Assembly (NCBI GenBank): GCA_965368765.1
Contig: CBDUOF010000052.1
Location: forward strand, 1 to 18,316
DNA length: 18,316 nt
From: Leptofilum sp965368765
GTDB taxonomy: Bacteria; Chloroflexota; Anaerolineae; Promineifilales; Promineifilaceae
Direction of reading: 5' to 3'
The notes beneath the pieces are model-generated. The model saw nothing but the letters and a program-made list of their open reading frames with translations. It did no database searches and was not told where the DNA came from. Positions 14,101-18,316 of this stretch are shown in pieces; position 1 is the stretch's first letter, and each line of letters begins with the position of its first letter. The translations under genes were made by a program, and so were the position numbers.

Positions 14101-15405
14101 ATGAACAAGCGACTAGAAGGTATCGAGCTATTAGATTATGTACTGCGCGTCAGTCGCCAAATGGCGGAATCTCATTCACTGGCTCCGCTGTTAGGCTACA
14201 CCATCGACAAAGTGTTGACGTTGGTGGGGGCTGAGCGGGGCTACATTGTGCTACGGAATGAGGATGGCTCGATTGATTTCAAAATCAGGCGAGACAATGA
14301 AGGAAACGATTTGCCGGGAGCGACGGACGAGGTTAGTTACTCTATCCTGGAGCAAGTGGTGCAAAACGGCGAGTCGGTTGTGCTAAGTGATGCGATGCAG
14401 GATCCGCATTTTGGCCATGCCAGAAGCGTGATGGCCCTTCGACTCCGCTCGATTATGTGTGTGCCGCTCATTACGCGGAATCGAACGATTGGGGCAATTT
14501 ATGTTGAGAATCGTTCGATACGCGGCCGTTTTCGTGAGTCTGATTTGGCACCGCTGCAGCTTTTTGCCAATCAGGCCGCAATTGCTATTGAGAATACGGA
14601 ACTGATTGAGAATCTTAAAATTGCCAATGATGAGCTAACCGAGCTGGATGAATTGAAGAATAATTTTATTATTTTGATTTCACACGAGCTGAAGACGCCG
14701 TTAACGGCCGTTTCTACCAATGCTCAACTCATGAACATGATCATCGAAAAGGCCGGGCTGGTCGATGACCCAATGCTCAGCCGAACGGCCGCGAATTTGG
14801 ATAGAGCCACTGACCGAATGCGCCATGTGATCGACGAGATTGTGCAAATTTTCCGCATTGCTTCCGGGCAGCTGGAGCTAAACTTTCAGGAAACTCGTTT
14901 GCATGATGTCATTCAACCCATTGTTGAGAACCTGGCCTCGGTTTGTGCTGAGCGCTGCCTCACGATTTCTGTGAATGACTTACGCTCAATGCCAATTGTC
15001 TCTGCCGATCCACGTAATTTAAAGAAAGTTTTCCAAAATATCATTGGCAATGCCGTAAAATACACGCCCAATGGTGGCAATATTGAGATTTCCGGCGTCT
15101 GCTTGGACACGGGGCAGATCGAAATTTTTGTGCAAGATTCGGGCATCGGGGTGCCGTTAGAGGAACAAAGTCGGGTGTTTGATATGTTCCATATGCTTGG
15201 ATCGCTCAATACGCACTCAACCAGCAAGAGTGCCTTTCGGGGTGGTGGCTTTGGCCTGGGCCTGGCGATTGCCAGGGGTATCGTGGCGGCTCATCAAGGC
15301 GACATTCGCCTGGAAAGCAGTGGCTATGATGAAACGCTGCTCCCCGGTACCGTTTGTACCGTAACGCTGCCCTGTTTGGAGCCGGTTCCCGCAGAAGCAG
15401 CATAG
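14101..15405 (+). CDS. GAF-domain sensor histidine kinase
   Basis: 434-aa soluble kinase with no transmembrane segment. Residues ~15-165 are a GAF domain (ending LQLFANQAAIAIENTELI). A short helical linker leads to the HisKA dimerisation/phosphoacceptor domain with H195 in ISHELKTPL. The HATPase domain shows the N box (N317 in IIGNAVKYTPNGG), G1 box DSGIG (346-350), an F-like region (VFDMFHM, 359-365) and G2 GGGFGLGLAI (381-390). It would autophosphorylate in response to a cytosolic small molecule, light or redox signal sensed by the GAF domain. I see no clear chromophore-binding cysteine, although C120 lies in the SIMCVPL strand. No response regulator gene is adjacent, so the partner is encoded elsewhere. 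Confidence 0.93.
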   Translation: MNKRLEGIELLDYVLRVSRQMAESHSLAPLLGYTIDKVLTLVGAERGYIVLRNEDGSIDFKIRRDNEGNDLPGATDEVSYSILEQVVQNGESVVLSDAMQDPHFGHARSVMALRLRSIMCVPLITRNRTIGAIYVENRSIRGRFRESDLAPLQLFANQAAIAIENTELIENLKIANDELTELDELKNNFIILISHELKTPLTAVSTNAQLMNMIIEKAGLVDDPMLSRTAANLDRATDRMRHVIDEIVQIFRIASGQLELNFQETRLHDVIQPIVENLASVCAERCLTISVNDLRSMPIVSADPRNLKKVFQNIIGNAVKYTPNGGNIEISGVCLDTGQIEIFVQDSGIGVPLEEQSRVFDMFHMLGSLNTHSTSKSAFRGGGFGLGLAIARGIVAAHQGDIRLESSGYDETLLPGTVCTVTLPCLEPVPAEAA

Positions 15406-15428
15406 CCTTTTAGGAATTGAATTTTGAA

Positions 15429-15458
15429 ACGGCCGTTACCCGCGTAACGGCCGTTTTT
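15429..15458 (+). terminator. Terminator built from two ACGGCCGT palindromes
   Basis: AACGGCCGTTAC (15428-15439) and GTAACGGCCGTT (15444-15455) are exact reverse complements separated by CCGC, giving a 12-bp stem followed by a T-run (to 15459). It lies 23 bp after the kinase stop codon. Each arm is itself one copy of the window-wide octamer (15429-15436 and 15447-15454). Confidence 0.9.
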
Positions 15459-15459
15459 T

Positions 15460-15762
15460 GTTTTATCGCGATATTGCCGCACGCTCGCGCCTCGCTACTT
15501 CGTTAGCCTCAATTTATTTTCAATCAAAACGTCACAATCAGTCATTTACCTGACGGGTCTGACTGTAAAAAATATGCGTCTGGGCAAGGCACCGGTTCGA
15601 ATTGGACGTGGGCATAGTACATAGGTGCTATTACGGGTCGATCTGCTTAGCATGTAACAGTTTCTGCAAGTCGCGCTCTTTAATGTCTAAGAACGGACTG
15701 CCAGCGTTTGAGCCAACGCTGGCAAGCGTTTAAACAACTGAACAATCAGAGGAGCGTAGAAC
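15460..15762. other. 308-bp intergenic region upstream of the secreted protease
   Basis: No gene is seen. Two inverted repeats stand out: CAGTCA (15539-15544) with TGACTG (15560-15565), and TGCCAGCGTT (15699-15708) with AACGCTGGCA (15715-15724, 6-nt loop). The second is followed by a second AGCGTTT rather than a U-run, so it resembles an operator or an mRNA leader hairpin more than a terminator. No clear -35/-10 pair was found. The length and structure suggest regulated expression of the protease. Confidence 0.5.
15748..15754 (+). promoter_or_regulatory. Strong ribosome binding site of the protease gene
   Basis: AGAGGAG lies 8 nt before the ATG at 15763 and fixes the start of the protease, which then begins with a normal signal peptide. 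Confidence 0.85.
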
Positions 15763-18316
15763 ATGAATCAGGGAGCCAACCTTGTTCAACCTAAAAATCG
15801 CTATTTGATAACCCTGCTGCTGCTAATGTTGTTGGCTGCGATTGGGCCACAAATGGGTACCACGGCCGTTTCTGCGGAAACGGTCAATCTGGAAAAAATC
15901 GAACCGGCCCTGCAAACCATGCTGAGCGATCAGCCAGCGGCCATCTTTCCAGTCATTGTGCAAAAGGGCGGGCAGGGGACCCAGATTGAAGGACTTGTCA
16001 CAGAGCTGGGCGGGAATCTCACCAAAGCGCTGCCCATTATTAATGGTTTTGCCGCGGAACTCTCTGGGGACATGATTGAGCAGTTAAGTATGCAATCCTC
16101 CGTGCAATACATTTCCCACGATACGGCCGTTCAATCCTCTTCCGCCAATACCTCCTACAACCGACTCAAAAACCCTGGTTTTGAATCAGGCACGATTGGC
16201 TGGAAGCTGGACGGATATGCCGCCATCAATGATTTTGCCTATGCGGGCAATAACGCCCTCGAACTGCGGGGCGCGGTGTTTCAGGGGGTAGAGGCTATTC
16301 CGGGGTATACCTATAACTTTAATCTTTGGGCCACCCGAGTGGGCGATCTTGGTGATGCCGGGATGACATTGTCTTTTTTCAACGAGTTTGGCGAGCTGCT
16401 GCTTGATAAACAAGTTCTCATCAGCAGCAAGAGCTATACCCAACATATTGTTGAGGTAGAAGCGCCGGAAACGGCCGTTCGCTTAGAAGTACGGGTTTGG
16501 GCAGAAGGCGATGCGGGCACATTGCTGATTGACGATGCTTTTCTCGGGTCAGATTATCCCGGCCTACTGCAAAACGCCGGCTTTGAGTCTGGCACGACTG
16601 GCTGGACTATTTTTGGAACACCTCGCGTTTCAGTAGATGCATTAACCGGCGACCAAGCGCTTAGATTAGGCAGCCTCTTTACATTTGATCGCGCAACGCA
16701 ATACATTAATGCGACGCCCAATGAAAACTACGTGCTGCAAGGTTGGTATAAACGTGGACCAAACATTCAGTGGACCTATGCCTACATCTTGTTTTACGAT
16801 CAAAACTGGAATGAAATTGCGGATGTCAGCGTGGATCTTTTGCCCTCAGGGGATGCCTACCAAAGCTTTGAGATGGCCGCTTCTGCACCCCCCAACACAG
16901 CGTACCTGGGCGTGCGCGTCGCCAAGTTCGGCAGCGATAAAGTCTTCCTGGATGATTTTAACCTAGAAATTATGCCCGAGATTGATGGTGAGAGCGCCAA
17001 TATGCTGGACAACCCCGATTTTAATCAGGGAACCGTTTACTGGAACGGGCAAAGCACCGATTTAGCCCTGAGCATTTCTTCTGAGTCGCCCTTTGATTCG
17101 ACGAGTCTTAAGGTGCCTGCCGGTGGAGAAGCATACCAATCCAGATTAGGCGCGGCAGGGCAACTGTATACGTTAAGCGGTTGGTACAAAACGGATGACA
17201 CGATCTATTCCAACGTTATTATCATTCGGTTTACAGATGAAGCCGGGATGGTTTTGGCTGAAATTTGGGATCGCATTTACCCCGTCAATGCCGGGAACTG
17301 GACACCCTTTGTCGTCTCCAGCTTTGCCCCTACAGGAACTGTTGAAGTAACAACCATCGTACAGCCCTCGGCAAGCTTGTGTAGCAGCTGCGAATTCCTA
17401 GTTGATGCGCTTGCTCTGACGTCTGGCACGATCAACGTTCAGCCTAATGATTACCTGCAAACCACCGGGGTAGAGGCGTTGCATAGCCAGGGCCTGACAG
17501 GCTCGGGCGTGACCGTTGCTGTGGTTGATTCTGGTATCGACAGCCTGACCCTGGATAAAACGGTTGCTGCCTCTTACAACGCTGTGGGCGGTACGGCCGT
17601 GGATGAAAACGGTCACGGCACGTACATGGCTGGTTTAGCAGCCGGTGGCATTCTGGACAGTATGGGCTACCCGGTAGCTGTGGCGCCAGACGCAACGCTG
17701 ATTGATGTGAAGGTGCTAAACGCTTTTGGCATGGGCACCTCGTCTCAGGTTATTGATGGCTTGAATTGGATTCTGCTCAACAAAGACGCGCACAATATTC
17801 AGGTCGTAAATTTGTCGCTGACCGGGCCAGTTTCCGGCCCTTACTGGCTGAATCCAATCAACCAGGCGGTTGAATCCCTTTGGGATGCCGGCATTGTGGT
17901 TGTGGCTGCAGCCGGGAATGTTGGTCCCACTGCTGGTTCCATCACCACGCCCGGCAACGATCCTTTTGTTATTACCGCTGGTGCTTTTACAGATAATTAT
18001 TCACCTTATTTCCAGGGTGATGACTATATTCCACCGTTCAGCTCAGCCGGGCCGACTGAAATGGGCTTTGTGAAGCCAGACGTGGTGGCTCCAGGAGCTC
18101 ATTTGCTTATGCGGGTGAATCCTACCAGCCAATACGGGGCATTTTATCCAGAACTATATGTTGGGGATGGCTGGTATTTGGGCTCAGGGACATCGGCGGC
18201 AACGGCCGTTACTTCCGGCGTTGTGGCGCTCATGTTGGAGAAGGATCCGAACCTGACGCCAAATGAAGTGAAACATCGCCTGCGGGCATCTGCTCAGCCT
18301 GCCTTGACGGACGAAG
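15763..18316 (+). CDS. Secreted subtilisin-family (S8) serine protease with three inserted beta-sandwich modules, 3' end missing
   Basis: The frame stays open for 851 codons to the right edge. A signal peptide (basic N-terminus to R13, hydrophobic core ~14-28, likely cleavage after VSA at 38) is followed by an I9-like propeptide (about 45-122, FPVIVQK...LPIINGFAAELSGDMIEQL...VQYISHD). Three repeated modules follow, starting near residues 135 (LKNPGFESGTIGW), 268 (LLQNAGFESGTTGW) and 414 (MLDNPDFNQGTVYW). The openings and the ends (LLIDDAFLG, VFLDDFNLE, FLVDALALT) resemble CBM4/9-like jelly rolls. The peptidase domain begins near 565, with D589 (VVDSGID), H618 (NGHGTYMAG), oxyanion N719 (AAAGN) and S811 (GTSAAT). 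The enzyme is expected to be exported, to mature by propeptide removal, and to bind carbohydrate or another polymer through its modules. The length is far above a plain subtilisin. The catalytic call is firm; what the modules bind is inference. Confidence 0.93.
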   Translation, partial: MNQGANLVQPKNRYLITLLLLMLLAAIGPQMGTTAVSAETVNLEKIEPALQTMLSDQPAAIFPVIVQKGGQGTQIEGLVTELGGNLTKALPIINGFAAELSGDMIEQLSMQSSVQYISHDTAVQSSSANTSYNRLKNPGFESGTIGWKLDGYAAINDFAYAGNNALELRGAVFQGVEAIPGYTYNFNLWATRVGDLGDAGMTLSFFNEFGELLLDKQVLISSKSYTQHIVEVEAPETAVRLEVRVWAEGDAGTLLIDDAFLGSDYPGLLQNAGFESGTTGWTIFGTPRVSVDALTGDQALRLGSLFTFDRATQYINATPNENYVLQGWYKRGPNIQWTYAYILFYDQNWNEIADVSVDLLPSGDAYQSFEMAASAPPNTAYLGVRVAKFGSDKVFLDDFNLEIMPEIDGESANMLDNPDFNQGTVYWNGQSTDLALSISSESPFDSTSLKVPAGGEAYQSRLGAAGQLYTLSGWYKTDDTIYSNVIIIRFTDEAGMVLAEIWDRIYPVNAGNWTPFVVSSFAPTGTVEVTTIVQPSASLCSSCEFLVDALALTSGTINVQPNDYLQTTGVEALHSQGLTGSGVTVAVVDSGIDSLTLDKTVAASYNAVGGTAVDENGHGTYMAGLAAGGILDSMGYPVAVAPDATLIDVKVLNAFGMGTSSQVIDGLNWILLNKDAHNIQVVNLSLTGPVSGPYWLNPINQAVESLWDAGIVVVAAAGNVGPTAGSITTPGNDPFVITAGAFTDNYSPYFQGDDYIPPFSSAGPTEMGFVKPDVVAPGAHLLMRVNPTSQYGAFYPELYVGDGWYLGSGTSAATAVTSGVVALMLEKDPNLTPNEVKHRLRASAQPALTDE

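Larger units (their letters stand above)
2467..18209. repeat. Highly iterated palindrome ACGGCCGT, 25 copies
   Basis: Copies start at 2467, 2716, 3133, 3278, 3729, 4417, 4930, 5792, 6472, 7953, 8379, 9036, 11187, 11614, 11942, 12103, 13273, 14704, 15429, 15447, 15862, 16123, 16471, 17593 and 18202. Many extend to AACGGCCGTT. All but three (5792, 15429, 15447) lie inside genes, on both coding strands. Within genes the octamer reads Thr-Ala-Val 14 times, Asp/Asn-Gly-Arg 6 times and Arg-Pro twice. With about 54-55% G+C, chance would give roughly 0.4 copies. Several one-base variants of the flanks around CGGCCG also occur (for example 4594, 9432, 13203). None lies in the first 2466 bp. The pattern recalls HIP1 of cyanobacteria. 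Its function is unknown. Confidence 0.95.

Noticed and set aside
15560..15625. A tRNA-like stretch (GACTGTAAA, then GGTTCGAATT) in the intergenic region before the protease
   Set aside because: The T-arm-like GGTTCGAAT is not followed by the complementary strand, and no acceptor or D stem can be formed, so it is not a tRNA gene.
2467..18209. The ACGGCCGT copies as parts of an insertion sequence or CRISPR array
   Set aside because: Spacing is irregular (18 bp to over 2 kb), no longer flanking sequence is shared, and most copies are within conserved genes.

Overview
The window looks like a fragment of a bacterial chromosome, most likely from the phylum Chloroflexota (Anaerolineae/Ardenticatenia-like). 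The reasons are an FMN riboswitch in front of a ThiXYZ-like ABC transporter (the RibXY arrangement known from Chloroflexus), large secreted proteases with beta-sandwich modules, several lipoproteins, and the overall style of the proteins. This placement is an inference. No rRNA, tRNA, CRISPR array, insertion sequence or phage gene was seen. A base-level signature runs through the window: the palindrome ACGGCCGT occurs 25 times, against an expectation of well under one.

Left part, minus strand (1-5726). Read in the direction of transcription: a 725-aa cell-wall-hydrolase-like protein (two copies of an unknown ~80-aa domain, an M23 peptidase domain, an SH3-like segment and a glycosidase-like barrel); an FMN-dependent alpha-hydroxy-acid oxidase/dehydrogenase; two SPFH (stomatin/HflK-HflC-like) membrane proteins overlapping by 4 bp; and the 5' part of a small membrane protein, possibly VanZ-like, cut by the window edge.

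Centre (5727-8998). A sigma-70-like promoter, a complete FMN riboswitch and an intrinsic terminator lie ahead of a plus-strand operon of permease, lipoprotein substrate-binding protein and ATPase. The protein families alone would suggest thiamine-precursor, sulfonate or nitrate uptake, but the riboswitch points to riboflavin uptake (RibX, RibY and a partner ATPase) that is shut down when FMN is plentiful. A long perfect hairpin with U-runs on both sides ends this operon and the convergent gene beyond it.

Right-centre (9023-13874). On the minus strand are a DUF4349 lipoprotein and a calcineurin-like phosphoesterase. Divergent from them is a plus-strand cluster, tsaE-tsaB-rimI (tRNA t6A synthesis and ribosomal protein S18 acetylation), followed by an NAD-dependent sugar-nucleotide epimerase resembling CDP-paratose/tyvelose 2-epimerases.

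Right end (14101-18316). A soluble GAF-domain histidine kinase, possibly translated from a leaderless mRNA, ends in a terminator built from two copies of the ACGGCCGT palindrome. After a 308-bp intergenic region comes a large secreted subtilisin-family protease that runs off the window. Three beta-sandwich modules are inserted between its propeptide and its catalytic domain.
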